From positions 1 to 64,000 of the forward strand of contig NZ_AYKF01000099.1 in the NCBI RefSeq assembly GCF_003732545.1: a stretch of 64,000 bases of DNA, read 5' to 3'. Of the stretch, positions 25,572 through 36,306 are shown piece after piece (position 1 is the first letter of the stretch; each line of letters starts with the position of its first letter). Source of the stretch: Salinisphaera orenii subsp. halophila YIM 95161. GTDB lineage: Bacteria > Pseudomonadota > Gammaproteobacteria > Nevskiales > Salinisphaeraceae. The notes beneath the pieces are model-generated. The model saw only the letters and a program-made list of their open reading frames with translations. It was not told where the DNA came from and made no database searches. The position numbers and the translations under genes were made by a program.

Positions 25572-28484
25572 ATGAAAAGCGAACTTAACGACAAGTTCAT
25601 CGCCAATTCGCCGCTTTTCGGTGGCAACGCTTCCTACGTCGAAGCCTATTACGAACAGTATCTGAAGGATCCGGAATCGGTCGAGCCCAGTTGGCGCGAC
25701 TATTTCAAGAGCCTCAACGGCGACGGATCGAACGACATCGCACACGGCCCGATCCGCGAATCCTTCGTGGACACGCAGGCCTCGGCGGGTCAGGGCGCCC
25801 GGCCGCGCACCGGCATGTCGCTGCAGGCCGCCCAGAAGCAGGCCGGCGTTCTGCGGCTGATCAACTATTACCGGGTTCGCGGTCATCAGGCAGCCGACCT
25901 CGATCCGCTCGGCCTGTACCAGCCGCCGCCCGTGCCGGATCTGGATCCCGCCTTCCACGGCCTCGGCAAGGCCGACATGGACACCGTGTTCAGCACCGGA
26001 TCGCTCTTCGCGCCGGCCGACGAGATGCCGCTGCGCGACATCATCGATCTCTGCAAGCGAGTGTATACCGGCACGATCGGCGCCGAGTACATGTATATCA
26101 CCGACACGCGGCAGAAGCGCTGGATCCAGCGCCGCCTGGAAGCCGGTGTCGACCAGGGGCTGCTTTCGGACAAGGATCGTTACGAGGTGCTTCGGCAGCT
26201 GACCGCGGCCGAGGGCATCGAGCGTTATCTGCACAAGAAATACGTCGGCCAGAAGCGCTTTTCGCTCGAGGGCGCGGATACCATGATCCCGGCGCTCGAC
26301 GAGATGGTGCGCTCGGCCGCGCGCCACCACGTCGACGAGGTCGTGCTCGGCATGGCCCATCGCGGCCGACTCAACGTGCTGGTCAACATTCTCGGCAAGT
26401 CGCCGCAGGAGCTGTTCGCGGAGTTCGAGGGCGAATACGACCTCGACGAGCTCGATCTGTCGGGCGACGTCAAGTATCACCTCGGCTTCTCGACCGATAT
26501 CGAGATCGAGGGCGAACGGGTACATATGGTGCTCGCCTTCAATCCGTCGCATCTGGAAGCGGTGAATCCGGTCGTCCAGGGCTCGGTCAAGGCGCGGCAG
26601 TCGCGCCGTGACGATGGCGCCGGCGAGACCGTGCTCCCGGTGCTCATCCACGGCGACGCCTCGTTCGCCGGGCAGGGCATCGTCATGGAGACCCTGCAGC
26701 TGTCCCAGGCCGAAGGCTACGCCACCGGCGGGACCGTTCATTTCATCGTGAACAATCAGCTCGGGTTCACGATGCAGAACCCGATCACGGCGCCCATGGG
26801 TGAAGTGTCGCGGACGTCGCAGTACTGCACGGACATCGCCAAGATGCTCGAGGCGCCCGTGTTTCACGTGAACGGCGACGATCCCGAGGCTGTGGTCTTC
26901 GTGACCCGGCTGGCGATGGACTATCGCGAGACGTTCGGCAAGGACGTGATCATCGACATGGTCTGTTACCGCCGTCACGGTCACAACGAAGCCGACGAGC
27001 CGGCAGTGACGCAGCCGCTGATGTATCAGAAGGTCAAGGAGACGCCGACCACGCGGGCCCGCTATGCCAAGCAGCTCGAATCCGCGGGCGTGATCGACAA
27101 GAACGAGGCGCAGCGGCTGTTCGACGCGTATCGCGACGGGCTCGACGAAGGCAAGAACATCTCGCGCACGACGCTCGGCCTGGTTGGCAACGAGCATACC
27201 GTCGACTGGCGGCGCTACACGCGCGATCACTGGTCGCATGTGGTTGACACCTCGGTGCCCGTGGAGACGCTGCAGCGGCTGTCCAACCAGCTGCATTCGC
27301 TGCCGGAGGGCTTCGAGCTGCACAAGCGCACGCAGCGCATCATCGACGACCGCCGCAAGATGGCGGCCGGCGCATCGCGCATCGACTGGGGCTTCGCCGA
27401 ACACGTGGCCTACGCGTCGCTGCTCGACGACGGCTTCGACGTGCGTCTGTCCGGCCAGGATTCGGGGCGTGGCACGTTCTTTCACCGCCATTCGGTGCTC
27501 TACAACCAGAAGAATGGCGATGAGTTCATACCGTTGGCGCATGTGGGGCGTGACAACGCGCGCTTCGCCGTCAACGACACGCTGCTGTCCGAAGCCGGCG
27601 TGCTCGGCTTCGAATACGGCTACGCGACGGCCGACCCGGACACGCTGACCATCTGGGAGGCGCAGTTCGGCGATTTCGTCAACGGCGCGCAGGTCATCAT
27701 CGATCAGTTCATCTCCAGTGGCCAAGCCAAATGGGGCCGGCTGTGCGGGCTGGTGATGTTCCTGCCGCACGGTTATGAAGGCCAGGGTCCGGAGCACTCC
27801 TCCGCGCGTCTCGAGCGCTTCCTGCAGCTGTGCGCGGAGCGACACATGCTCGTCTGCGTACCGTCCACGCCGGCCCAGTGGTTCCACCTGCTGCGCCAGC
27901 AGATGGTCCGCGATCTGCGCATGCCGCTGGTGGTGCTGACCCCGAAGAGTCTGCTGCGGCATCGGCTGTCGACCTCCACGCTCGAGGACCTGGCCGAAGG
28001 CCATTTCCAGTTCGTGATCGACGAACCGGCCGATATCGACGCCGACCGGATCGAGCGCGTCGTGTTCTGCAGCGGCAAGGTCTACTACGACCTGTACCAG
28101 GCACGCGAGGAGCGCGAGCTGGATTCCGTCGCGCTGGTGCGTATCGAACAGCTCTATCCGTTCCCGGCCGACGACTACTCGGCGGTGCTCGATCGCTACA
28201 AGAACGCCAATGAGGTGGTCTGGTGTCAGGAGGAGCCCGAGAACCAGGGCGCCTGGTATCAGATCAAGCATCGACTCCAGGTGCCGCTCGAGGACCGCCA
28301 CCAGCTGATCTATGCGACCCGCCCGGGTGCGGCGACCACCGCGGTCGGCTACCACAAGCTGCACGTCAAGCAGCAGGAGGCGGTGATCGAGGCCGCGCTC
28401 ACGGGCGGCGAGGCACTCCTGGACAAGGGCATGTCGCGCGATCTCAGTCGCGGCAAGAAGAACGCCACGCGCAAGAAAAAGTAG
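25572..28484 (+). CDS. sucA: 2-oxoglutarate dehydrogenase E1 component
   Basis: A 970-residue thiamine-diphosphate enzyme that decarboxylates 2-oxoglutarate in the TCA cycle. Visible features: the N-terminal FGGNASYVEAYYEQYLKDP lipoyl-domain-interacting segment, VVLGMAHRGRLNVLVNILGK, the thiamine site GDASFAGQG, HVNGDDPEAV, CYRRHGHNEADEPAVTQP, and the C-terminal EEPENQGAWYQIKHRL. It is slightly longer than usual (about 930-945) because of a lysine-rich tail ending in RKKK. sucB follows after 45 nt. Confidence 0.97.
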   Translation: MKSELNDKFIANSPLFGGNASYVEAYYEQYLKDPESVEPSWRDYFKSLNGDGSNDIAHGPIRESFVDTQASAGQGARPRTGMSLQAAQKQAGVLRLINYYRVRGHQAADLDPLGLYQPPPVPDLDPAFHGLGKADMDTVFSTGSLFAPADEMPLRDIIDLCKRVYTGTIGAEYMYITDTRQKRWIQRRLEAGVDQGLLSDKDRYEVLRQLTAAEGIERYLHKKYVGQKRFSLEGADTMIPALDEMVRSAARHHVDEVVLGMAHRGRLNVLVNILGKSPQELFAEFEGEYDLDELDLSGDVKYHLGFSTDIEIEGERVHMVLAFNPSHLEAVNPVVQGSVKARQSRRDDGAGETVLPVLIHGDASFAGQGIVMETLQLSQAEGYATGGTVHFIVNNQLGFTMQNPITAPMGEVSRTSQYCTDIAKMLEAPVFHVNGDDPEAVVFVTRLAMDYRETFGKDVIIDMVCYRRHGHNEADEPAVTQPLMYQKVKETPTTRARYAKQLESAGVIDKNEAQRLFDAYRDGLDEGKNISRTTLGLVGNEHTVDWRRYTRDHWSHVVDTSVPVETLQRLSNQLHSLPEGFELHKRTQRIIDDRRKMAAGASRIDWGFAEHVAYASLLDDGFDVRLSGQDSGRGTFFHRHSVLYNQKNGDEFIPLAHVGRDNARFAVNDTLLSEAGVLGFEYGYATADPDTLTIWEAQFGDFVNGAQVIIDQFISSGQAKWGRLCGLVMFLPHGYEGQGPEHSSARLERFLQLCAERHMLVCVPSTPAQWFHLLRQQMVRDLRMPLVVLTPKSLLRHRLSTSTLEDLAEGHFQFVIDEPADIDADRIERVVFCSGKVYYDLYQAREERELDSVALVRIEQLYPFPADDYSAVLDRYKNANEVVWCQEEPENQGAWYQIKHRLQVPLEDRHQLIYATRPGAATTAVGYHKLHVKQQEAVIEAALTGGEALLDKGMSRDLSRGKKNATRKKK

Positions 28485-28529
28485 CGCGGGCCCAGTCAAA
28501 TATCTGAACGCATTTTAGGAACGACAAGC

Positions 28530-29852
28530 ATGGCGACAGAAGTCAAGGTCCCCGAGCTGCCGGAATCCGTCTCGGAAGCCACGGTCGGTGAATGGCAGAA
28601 GAAAAAGGGCGATCGCGTCGAACGCGACGAGAACCTGCTCGATCTCGAGACCGACAAGGTCGTACTCGAGGTGCCGGCGGCGGCATCGGGCGTGCTCGCC
28701 GAGGTCAAGGTCGCGGCCGGCGACACCGTCCAGGCCGGCGACGTGCTGGCCATTCTGGAAGAGGGCGAAGGCGGCGCCGGCGGCGACGACGAATCGGAGG
28801 CCGAAGACACGTCGTCCGATGAATCCGAAGCCGCCGAGTCGTCGTCGGAGGACACGGACGCCGGGGACGACAAGCCGGCCGGATCGGACGACGCCGTCGC
28901 CAGCCCCGCGGCCAAGAAGCTCATGGACGAGCACGACCTGGCCGCGCGCGACGTCTCGGGCACCGGCAAGGACGGGCGCATCACCAAGGCCGACGTACAG
29001 AAGGCCGTGGACGGCAAGAGCCAGGCCGAATCGTCGAGCGCCGAGGCGAAATCCGATGCCTCGGACGTGCCGGGCTCGGGCGTGGACGAGCGCGACGACC
29101 AGGCGGTCTCCGAAAAGGCCGATCGCCAGGCGCTCGCCGACGCGCCCGCCGAGCGCACCGAGCAGCGGGTGCCGATGACCCGCATTCGCCAGCGCATCGC
29201 CGAGCGCCTGCTGGACGCCAGCCAGAACACCGCCATGCTCACGACCTTCAACGAGGTCGACATGCAGGCGGTGACCGACCTGCGCAACCAGTACAAGGAC
29301 AAGTTCGAGAAGGACCACGAGGTTCGTCTGGGCTTCATGTCGTTCTTCGTCAAGGCGGCGGTGGAATCGCTCAAGCGCTTCCCCATCGTCAACGCCTCGA
29401 TCGACGAGGGCGACGTCGTCTACCACGGCTTCTATGACGTCGGCGTGGCCGTGTCCTCGCCGCGTGGCCTGGTGGTGCCGGTGCTGCGCGACGCCGACCA
29501 GCTGTCCTATGCCCAGGTCGAATCCACCATTCGCGATCTCGGCAAGCGGGCCCAGGACGGCAAGGTCACCATGGACGAAATGACCGGTGGCACCTTCACG
29601 ATCACCAACGGCGGCGTGTTCGGCTCCTATCTCTCCACGCCGATCATCAACCCGCCGCAGGCGGCCATTCTCGGCATGCACGCGACCAAGGACCGCCCGG
29701 TGGTGGTCGACGGCGAAATCGTGGTGCGGCCCATGATGATGCTGGCGCTGTCCTATGATCACCGTCTCATCGACGGCCGTGATGCCGTGCTGTTCCTGCG
29801 CACGATCAAGGAGCTGATCGAGGATCCGGCGCGGCTGCTGCTTCAGGTCTAG
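28530..29852 (+). CDS. sucB: Dihydrolipoamide succinyltransferase (E2)
   Basis: The 440-residue core of the 2-oxoglutarate dehydrogenase complex. It has an N-terminal lipoyl domain with the modified lysine K43 (ETDKVVLEV), and a long acidic Ser/Asp/Glu linker. A peripheral subunit-binding domain follows ([19 protein letters not shown]), then the catalytic domain with the HxxxDG motif in [14 protein letters not shown]. An AGGAA ribosome site precedes the ATG. Confidence 0.97.
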   Translation: MATEVKVPELPESVSEATVGEWQKKKGDRVERDENLLDLETDKVVLEVPAAASGVLAEVKVAAGDTVQAGDVLAILEEGEGGAGGDDESEAEDTSSDESEAAESSSEDTDAGDDKPAGSDDAVASPAAKKLMDEHDLAARDVSGTGKDGRITKADVQKAVDGKSQAESSSAEAKSDASDVPGSGVDERDDQAVSEKADRQALADAPAERTEQRVPMTRIRQRIAERLLDASQNTAMLTTFNEVDMQAVTDLRNQYKDKFEKDHEVRLGFMSFFVKAAVESLKRFPIVNASIDEGDVVYHGFYDVGVAVSSPRGLVVPVLRDADQLSYAQVESTIRDLGKRAQDGKVTMDEMTGGTFTITNGGVFGSYLSTPIINPPQAAILGMHATKDRPVVVDGEIVVRPMMMLALSYDHRLIDGRDAVLFLRTIKELIEDPARLLLQV

Positions 29853-29916
29853 CGGCGCGGCGCCGGCATTGCAGCCGGCGCGCGCCTGAATCGATCAAGA
29901 CATTGCAAGGAAGAGC

Positions 29917-31356
29917 ATGAGCAAGGAATTCGACGTCGTCGTCATCGGGGCCGGGCCGGCCGGTTACGTGGCCGCCATCCGCGCCGCACAGCTGGGCATG
30001 GACACGGCCTGCATCGACAAGTGGCTGGATCCGGACGACAAACCGTCGCTCGGCGGCACCTGTCTGAATGCCGGCTGTATTCCCTCCAAGGCGCTGCTCG
30101 AGTCCAGCGAGCTGTTCCATCGGGCCCAGCATGAATTCGCGGATCACGGCGTGCAGGTCGACAAGGTCGGCCTGGATCTCGCAGCGATGCAGAAGCGCAA
30201 GAGCGGCGTCGTATCCCAGCTCACGGGCGGTATCGCCAGCCTGTTCAAGGCCAACGGCGTGACCTCGTTCGCGGGTAGCGGCCAGGTCGTGGATTCGGGC
30301 GAGGTGCGCTACACCGATCACGAGGGCAAGGAGGACACCTTCAAGGCCGAACACGTGATCATCGCCTCGGGTTCGGAACCGGTGGCCCTGGATATCGCGC
30401 CCTTCGACAACGACCGTATCGTGGATTCCTGGGGCGCGCTGGAATTCGACGAGGTGCCGAAGAAGCTCGGCATCATCGGGGCCGGCTACATCGGCGTGGA
30501 ACTCGGCAGCGTCTGGTCGCGTCTGGGCAGCGAGGTCACGCTGCTCGAGGCGGTCGACGAGTTCATGCCGGTCGCGGACCGGGACGTCGCCAAGGAGGGA
30601 CTGCGGTCCTTCCGGAAGCAGGGGCTGGATATCCAGCTCGGTGCGCGCGTGACTTCGGCCAAGGCCAACAAGAAGAGCGTCTCCGTCGAATACACCCAGG
30701 GCGACGACAGTCAGAAGGTGTCGTTCGATCGGCTGATCGTGGCCGTCGGCCGCCGGCCGCACACCAGCAATCTGTTCGCCAAGGGCGCCCAGGTCGAGCT
30801 GGATGACAAGGGCTACATCGACGTCAACGACAACTTCCGCACCAGCCTGCCGGGCGTGTATGCCGTGGGCGATGTCATCGGCAATCCGATGCTCGCGCAC
30901 AAGGGCATGGAAGAGGGCGTGACGGTCGCCGAGATCCTCGCCGGCCAGAAGCCGCACATCAATTACGACGTCATTCCGGCCGTGGTCTATACCGCGCCGG
31001 AGATGGCCTGGGTGGGCAAGAGCGAGGCCCAGGTCAAGGCGGCCGGCAACGACTATCGCATCGGCCAGGTGCCGTTCGCGGCGAACGGCCGCGCCAAGGC
31101 GCTGGGCCAACAGGGCGGTTTCGTCAAGATCATCGCCGACGCCGATTCCGACGAGATCCTCGGCGTGCACATGATCGGGCCCTATGTCTCCGAACTCGTG
31201 CAGGAGATGGTCGTCGCGATGGAATACCGGGCCTCGAGCGAGGATATCGCCCGCATCGTTCACGGCCATCCGACGCTGGGCGAGACCGTGCACGAAGCCG
31301 CGCTTGCCGTGGACGGCCGTCCGATCCACTTCCCGCCGCCGAAGCGCAAGAAGTAA
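29917..31356 (+). CDS. lpdA: Dihydrolipoyl dehydrogenase (E3)
   Basis: A 479-residue FAD flavoprotein that reoxidises lipoamide. The FAD motif is VVVIGAGPAGYVAAIRAAQ, the redox disulfide is C49/C54 in GGTCLNAGCIPSKALL, the NAD motif is GIIGAGYIGVELGS and the C-terminal dyad is in HGHPTLGETVHEA. It ends 6 nt before kup. Its place after sucAB makes it the dedicated E3 of this complex, though it may also serve pyruvate dehydrogenase. Confidence 0.97.
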   Translation: MSKEFDVVVIGAGPAGYVAAIRAAQLGMDTACIDKWLDPDDKPSLGGTCLNAGCIPSKALLESSELFHRAQHEFADHGVQVDKVGLDLAAMQKRKSGVVSQLTGGIASLFKANGVTSFAGSGQVVDSGEVRYTDHEGKEDTFKAEHVIIASGSEPVALDIAPFDNDRIVDSWGALEFDEVPKKLGIIGAGYIGVELGSVWSRLGSEVTLLEAVDEFMPVADRDVAKEGLRSFRKQGLDIQLGARVTSAKANKKSVSVEYTQGDDSQKVSFDRLIVAVGRRPHTSNLFAKGAQVELDDKGYIDVNDNFRTSLPGVYAVGDVIGNPMLAHKGMEEGVTVAEILAGQKPHINYDVIPAVVYTAPEMAWVGKSEAQVKAAGNDYRIGQVPFAANGRAKALGQQGGFVKIIADADSDEILGVHMIGPYVSELVQEMVVAMEYRASSEDIARIVHGHPTLGETVHEAALAVDGRPIHFPPPKRKK

Positions 31357-31362
31357 CCGGAG

Positions 31363-33327
31363 GTGGCCACCGAGAACGAGGACCGTTCTCTGGCCAAGGG
31401 CAGCCGGAACGGTCAGTCGACCGGTAACGGCAACGACGGAAGCCACGCGGCCGGTGATGACAGCGACAGCGGTGGGCAGCGCCTGCCGTTTCTCTGTCTC
31501 GCGGCGCTGGGCATCGTCTACGGCGACATCGGCACGAGCCCGATCTACGCCCTGCGCGAAGCCTTCTATGCGCACGACGGCATCGCGGTCGCGCCGGCCA
31601 ACATCTACGGTGTGCTGTCGCTGATCTTCTGGGCGTTGATCATCGTCATCTCGATCAAGTATCTGACGGTGGTCATGCGTGCGGGCAACAACGGCGAGGG
31701 CGGCATCATCGCCCTCGTCGCACTGCTCAATCCCTGGAAGACGGAGAAGACGAGCCGACGCTACCTCCTCATGCTGCTGGGTCTGTTTGGCGCCGCGCTG
31801 CTCTACGGCGACGGCACCATCACCCCCGCGATATCGGTCCTGAGCGCGATCGAAGGGCTGGAAGTCGCGACCCCGGCCTTCACGCCCTACGTGGTGCCGA
31901 TCACGATCGCGATACTCGTGGGTCTGTTCCTGATCCAGAAGCGCGGCACCGCGGCCGTCGGTTCGCTGTTCGGGCCGGTGATGCTGGTGTGGTTCTCTGC
32001 GCTCGCGTTGCTCGGCTCGGCCAGCATCGTCGAGCACCCGACGGTACTGGCCGCGCTCAACCCGGCCCATGCCGTGCAGTTCTTCGCCGCCAACGGAACG
32101 GCGGCGTTCTTCGTGCTGGGTACGGTGTTTCTGGTGGTCACCGGCGGCGAGGCGCTGTACGCGGACATGGGCCATTTCGGGATCACGCCGATCCGTATCG
32201 CCTGGTTCGGTCTCGTATTGCCGGCTCTGGTGCTCAACTACTTCGGGCAGGGCGCGCTCATGCTCGAGAACCCGGATCTGCGTCAGCCCTTCTACGAAAT
32301 GGCGCCTTCCTGGGGGCTGTATCCGCTCGTGGGGCTCGCCACGCTGGCCACGGTCATCGCTTCGCAGGCGGTCATCTCCGGCGTCTTCTCGCTCACCCGC
32401 CAGACCGTCCAGCTCGGCCAGCTGCCGCGCCTGAACATCGTTCAGACGTCGCGCCAGTCCTACGGCCAGATCTACATCCCGGCGGTGAACTGGATCCTGA
32501 TGATCGCGACCATCGGTCTGGTGATCGGTTTCGGCAGTTCCAGCAATCTGGCCGCGGCCTACGGTGTGGCCGTATCGATGGACATGGTGATCACCACGAT
32601 CCTGGCGTTCTTCGTCGCCTATCGCTGGGACTGGTCGCCGCGGCTGGCCGGCGTGATCGCGGCGGTGCTGCTCGTGGTCGATCTGGCCTTCTTCGGAGCC
32701 AATCTGTTCAAGGTGCCGGACGGTGGCTGGTACCCGCTCGCGCTCGCCGCCGCGATCTTCTTCCTGATGGGGACCTGGCGGCGCGGCCGGGAGCTGGTCG
32801 GGCGGCAGCTGCGCGAGGACACCGAGCCGCTGGAGGACTTCATCGCCGGGCTCGACGACGACGCCTATCGCATCGACGGTAGCGCCATCTTCATGACCGA
32901 CGCCGGCCCCCGGACGCCGCCGATGCTGCTGCATCACCTGCGCCACAACCGCGTGCTGCACGAACAGGTGATCCTGCTGACCGTCTACACCCAGGATGTA
33001 CCACAGGTGCCGGCGGCGCGCCGGATGGAGATCGAGGATCTCGGTCGCGGCTTCGTCCGCGTCCAGCTGCACTACGGCTTCATGCAGGCGACCAACGTGC
33101 CCGTGGCACTGCGTTTCGCCAGCGAGTTCGGGCTCGATGTCGATCTCGAGGAGAGCACCTTCTACGTCGGGCGCGAGACGCTGATCCCCACCACCGAGCG
33201 GCCGGGCATGTGGATCTGGCGCGAGCGGCTGTTCGCCTTCATGTCGCGGAACGCCAATCGCGCGACGGCCTACTACCGCATCCCGCCCGAGCGCGTGGTC
33301 GAGCTCGGCATCCAGATCGAGATATAG
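31363..33327 (+). CDS. kup: Kup-type potassium transporter
   Basis: A 654-residue K+/H+ symporter with about 12 membrane helices. The N-terminal signature is LAALGIVYGDIGTSPIYALRE after a hydrophilic ~40-residue leader. LYGDGTITPAISVLSAIEGL and GGEALYADMGHFG are family marks, and the soluble C-terminal domain follows the last helix. It starts at GTG 31363, only 6 nt after lpdA with GGAGGTG as its ribosome site, so it is probably transcribed with the sucAB-lpdA operon. Confidence 0.94.
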   Translation: MATENEDRSLAKGSRNGQSTGNGNDGSHAAGDDSDSGGQRLPFLCLAALGIVYGDIGTSPIYALREAFYAHDGIAVAPANIYGVLSLIFWALIIVISIKYLTVVMRAGNNGEGGIIALVALLNPWKTEKTSRRYLLMLLGLFGAALLYGDGTITPAISVLSAIEGLEVATPAFTPYVVPITIAILVGLFLIQKRGTAAVGSLFGPVMLVWFSALALLGSASIVEHPTVLAALNPAHAVQFFAANGTAAFFVLGTVFLVVTGGEALYADMGHFGITPIRIAWFGLVLPALVLNYFGQGALMLENPDLRQPFYEMAPSWGLYPLVGLATLATVIASQAVISGVFSLTRQTVQLGQLPRLNIVQTSRQSYGQIYIPAVNWILMIATIGLVIGFGSSSNLAAAYGVAVSMDMVITTILAFFVAYRWDWSPRLAGVIAAVLLVVDLAFFGANLFKVPDGGWYPLALAAAIFFLMGTWRRGRELVGRQLREDTEPLEDFIAGLDDDAYRIDGSAIFMTDAGPRTPPMLLHHLRHNRVLHEQVILLTVYTQDVPQVPAARRMEIEDLGRGFVRVQLHYGFMQATNVPVALRFASEFGLDVDLEESTFYVGRETLIPTTERPGMWIWRERLFAFMSRNANRATAYYRIPPERVVELGIQIEI

Positions 33328-33389
33328 GCGCGGCCGGGGCGTGCGCGCCTGTTAGAATCAGGCGACTTTTGTAGCGCAGGACGAGCGTT

Positions 33390-34139
33390 ATGGCAGGTCA
33401 CAGCAAGTGGGCGAACATCCAGCACCGGAAGAACGCGCAGGACAAGAAGCGCGGCAAGATCTTCACCAAGCTGATTCGCGAGATCACCGTCGCCGCCCGC
33501 CTGGGCGGCGGGGACCCGAACGACAATCCCCGTCTGCGGCTGGCCTACGACAAGGCGCTGGCCGCGAACATGCCCAAGGACAACATCGAGCGTGCGATCA
33601 AGCGCGGCACGGGCGACGGGCAGGCCGACAGCTACGAGGAGATCCGTTACGAGGGCTACGGCCCCAGCGGCGCGGCGATCATGGTCGACTGCATGACCGA
33701 TAACAAGAACCGGACGGTCTCCGAAATCCGCTACACCTTCGACCGCAACGGCGGCAATCTCGGCGCCGACGGATCGGTGGGCTATCTGTTCGATCGCAAG
33801 GGCGTGCTCACCTACGGCCCGGACATCGACGACGAGGCCGTGCTCTCGCCGGCGCTGGAGGCCGGGGCCGAGGATCTGGTCGAGTACGAGGACGGCTCCT
33901 TCGAGGTGCTGACCGCTCCCAACGACTACAGCACGGTGAAAGCGGCGGTCGAGGCCGCCGGCTTCCCGCCCGCCGATGCCGATGTGACCATGCGCCCGGC
34001 GACCACCGTGGAGTTGGACGGCGACACCGCCCGGACCTGCATGAGGCTGATCGAATCGCTCGAGGATCTGGACGACGTGCAGAACGTCTACACCAACGTC
34101 GAATTCGACGAAGCCTCGCTCGCCGAAGCGCCGGCCTGA
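33390..34139 (+). CDS. yebC: YebC/PmpR family protein
   Basis: A 249-residue protein of the highly conserved YebC family, beginning MAGHSKWANIQHRKNAQDKK. Members act as DNA-binding regulators (PmpR) or help ribosomes through proline-rich stalls; the TACO1-like role cannot be told apart by sequence here. A -10-like TAGAAT (33353-33358) lies 31 nt before the ATG. It precedes ruvC by 6 nt, the usual order. Confidence 0.95.
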   Translation: MAGHSKWANIQHRKNAQDKKRGKIFTKLIREITVAARLGGGDPNDNPRLRLAYDKALAANMPKDNIERAIKRGTGDGQADSYEEIRYEGYGPSGAAIMVDCMTDNKNRTVSEIRYTFDRNGGNLGADGSVGYLFDRKGVLTYGPDIDDEAVLSPALEAGAEDLVEYEDGSFEVLTAPNDYSTVKAAVEAAGFPPADADVTMRPATTVELDGDTARTCMRLIESLEDLDDVQNVYTNVEFDEASLAEAPA

Positions 34140-34145
34140 CGCGCC

Positions 34146-34658
34146 GTGCCGCGGATACTCGGCATCGATCCCGGCTCGACGATCACCGGCTATGCGGTGA
34201 TCGAGGGCGATGCGTCGCTGTCGGCCCGGGTGATCGACTGCATTCGGCTGCCGCGGACTGACTTCCCGACCCGGCTCGGGTTGATCTTCTCGGGCCTGTC
34301 GGACGTGATCATCGCCCACCAGCCCGACGAGATGGCCATCGAGGATGTGTTCGTCTCCCGCAATGCGGCCAGCGCGCTCAAGCTGGGCCAGGCGCGCGGC
34401 GCGGCCATCTGTGCCGCGGCCGCCCGGGGACTGGCGGTTTCGGAATACACCGCGACCCAGGTCAAGCAGGCGATCGTCGGGCGCGGCCATGCGGACAAGG
34501 TCCAGATCCAGCACATGATCGGCATGCTGCTCGGCGTGCGCGGCCCGCTCCAGGCCGATGCCGCCGACGCGGCCGCGGTGGCGGTATGCCACGCCCATCA
34601 CGCGCGCACCGCCGGACGCATGCGGGTCGCGCCGACGGATACGGGACGACGCGCATGA
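34146..34658 (+). CDS. ruvC: Holliday junction resolvase RuvC
   Basis: A 170-residue RNase H-fold nuclease that cuts Holliday junctions. Catalytic acids: D8 in ILGIDPGSTITGYAVI, the Glu in PDEMAIEDVF, and the C-terminal aspartates in ADAADAAAVAVCHAH. It starts at GTG 34146 and overlaps ruvA by 4 nt. Confidence 0.96.
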   Translation: MPRILGIDPGSTITGYAVIEGDASLSARVIDCIRLPRTDFPTRLGLIFSGLSDVIIAHQPDEMAIEDVFVSRNAASALKLGQARGAAICAAAARGLAVSEYTATQVKQAIVGRGHADKVQIQHMIGMLLGVRGPLQADAADAAAVAVCHAHHARTAGRMRVAPTDTGRRA

Positions 34659-35263
34659 TCGGCCGGCTGCGTGGACACATCGTCGAAAAGCAGCCGCCGC
34701 GGCTGGTGCTCGACGTGGGCGGCGTGGGCTATGAGCTCGAAGCCCCCATGTCGACGTTCTTCACGCTCGGCCAGAGCAGCGGCGAGGTCACGCTGCTCAC
34801 CCAGATGGTGGTGCGCGAGGATGCGCTGCTGCTCTACGGCTTCGCCAGTGCCGACGAACGCAGCCTGTTCCGGGAGCTGATCAAGGTCTCGGGTGTGGGC
34901 GCAAAGCTGGCGCTGACCGTGCTCTCCGGCATGAGTGTGGCCGATTTCGTGGCCACCATCGAGGCCGACGACGCGGCCCGCCTGACCGGTCTGCCCGGCG
35001 TCGGCAAGAAGACCGCGGCGCGCCTGCTCGTGGAGATGCGCGACAAGCTATCCGGCACCGGGCTCGCGCCGGCACTGTCGCCCACGCCGGCGGCGGCCGA
35101 CGGCACCGCGGCCGGCAATGCGATCGACGACGCGCGCCATGCCCTGATGGCGCTGGGCTACAAGCCCGCCGAGGCCGACCGGCTGATGCGCGGCCTGGAT
35201 GACGAGGCCGACGACAGCGAGGCGCTGATCCGCGAGGCGCTGCGCCGGGCGGTGCGTTCGTGA
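34655..35263 (+). CDS. ruvA: Holliday junction DNA helicase subunit RuvA
   Basis: A 202-residue junction-binding protein. It begins [20 protein letters not shown], the OB domain. The helix-hairpin-helix pair follows ([19 protein letters not shown] and [19 protein letters not shown]), and a flexible Ala/Pro linker leads to the RuvB-binding C-terminal domain ([16 protein letters not shown]). The ATG at 34655 overlaps ruvC; the longer frame from 34586 reads ruvC sequence. Confidence 0.96.
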   Translation: MIGRLRGHIVEKQPPRLVLDVGGVGYELEAPMSTFFTLGQSSGEVTLLTQMVVREDALLLYGFASADERSLFRELIKVSGVGAKLALTVLSGMSVADFVATIEADDAARLTGLPGVGKKTAARLLVEMRDKLSGTGLAPALSPTPAAADGTAAGNAIDDARHALMALGYKPAEADRLMRGLDDEADDSEALIREALRRAVRS

Positions 35264-36306
35264 GCGAATCGGAACGTCTGATCGACCCGGACGCCCGCGG
35301 CGACGACGCGCGCATCGACCGCGCCCTGAGGCCCAAGGGGCTGGCTGAATACATCGGCCAGCCGGCGGTGCGCGAGCAGATGGAGATATTCGTCTCCGCG
35401 GCACGCGCCCGCGGCGAGGCGCTCGATCACGTGCTCATCTTCGGCCCTCCGGGCCTCGGCAAGACCACGCTTGCGCACGTGATCGCCAACGAAATGCAGG
35501 TCGGCTTTCGTCAGACTTCCGGCCCGGTGCTCGAGCGCCCGGGCGACCTGGCCGCGCTGCTGACCAACCTCGAGCCCAACGACGTCCTGTTCATCGACGA
35601 GATCCACCGCCTCGCCCCGGTCGTCGAGGAGGTGCTGTATCCCGCACTCGAGGACTATCAGATCGACATCGTCATCGGCGAGGGCCCCGCGGCGCGCTCG
35701 ATCAAGCTCGACCTGCCGCCGTTCACACTCGTCGGCGCCACCACGCGCGCCGGCGCGCTCACCTCGCCGCTGCGGGACCGCTTCGGCATCGTGCAGCGGC
35801 TGGAGTTCTACAGTCAGGCGGATCTCGGCACGATCGTGGGCCGCTCGGCGGCCATTCTCGGCGTGGAGATTGCCGACGGCGGCGCTGCCGAGCTTGCCCG
35901 CCGGGCGCGGGGCACGCCGCGTGTGGCCAACCGCCTCCTGCGGCGCGTGCGTGACTACGCCGAGGTCAAGGCCGACGGCCGGGTCAGCGAGGCCGTCGCC
36001 GCCCGGGCCATGGACATGCTCAAGGTCGACGACAACGGCTTCGACGTCATGGATCGCAAGCTCCTCGGTGCGCTGGTCGAGACCTTCGAGGGCGGCCCGG
36101 TCGGGGTGGACAGTCTCGCGGCGGCCATCGGCGAGGCCCGCGAGACCATCGAGGACGTCATCGAACCCTACCTGATCCAGCAGGGCTTCATGATGCGCAC
36201 GCCGCGCGGACGTGTCGCCACGCCCGCAGCTTATCGGTACCACGGCCTGCCGGCGCCGGGCGGTGGCCCGGACGCGCCGGCCGACCTGTTCAACGGCGAT
36301 GGCTGA
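35260..36306 (+). CDS. ruvB: Holliday junction DNA helicase subunit RuvB
   Basis: The 348-residue AAA+ motor of branch migration. Walker A is [18 protein letters not shown], Walker B is [12 protein letters not shown], sensor 1 lies in [19 protein letters not shown], and the C-terminal winged helix ends [14 protein letters not shown]. It starts at GTG 35260, overlapping ruvA, and its end overlaps ybgC by 8 nt. Confidence 0.97.
   Translation: MSESERLIDPDARGDDARIDRALRPKGLAEYIGQPAVREQMEIFVSAARARGEALDHVLIFGPPGLGKTTLAHVIANEMQVGFRQTSGPVLERPGDLAALLTNLEPNDVLFIDEIHRLAPVVEEVLYPALEDYQIDIVIGEGPAARSIKLDLPPFTLVGATTRAGALTSPLRDRFGIVQRLEFYSQADLGTIVGRSAAILGVEIADGGAAELARRARGTPRVANRLLRRVRDYAEVKADGRVSEAVAARAMDMLKVDDNGFDVMDRKLLGALVETFEGGPVGVDSLAAAIGEARETIEDVIEPYLIQQGFMMRTPRGRVATPAAYRYHGLPAPGGGPDAPADLFNGDG

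Noticed and set aside
25440-28499. A 1019-codon open frame antisense to sucA
   Set aside because: It mirrors a clearly coding gene in GC-rich DNA, has no recognisable domain and no ribosome site; sucA is unmistakable on the other strand.
29806-33072. A 1088-codon open frame antisense to lpdA and kup
   Set aside because: It spans two real genes on the opposite strand and is His/Arg/Gln-rich without any motif; a shadow of codon bias.
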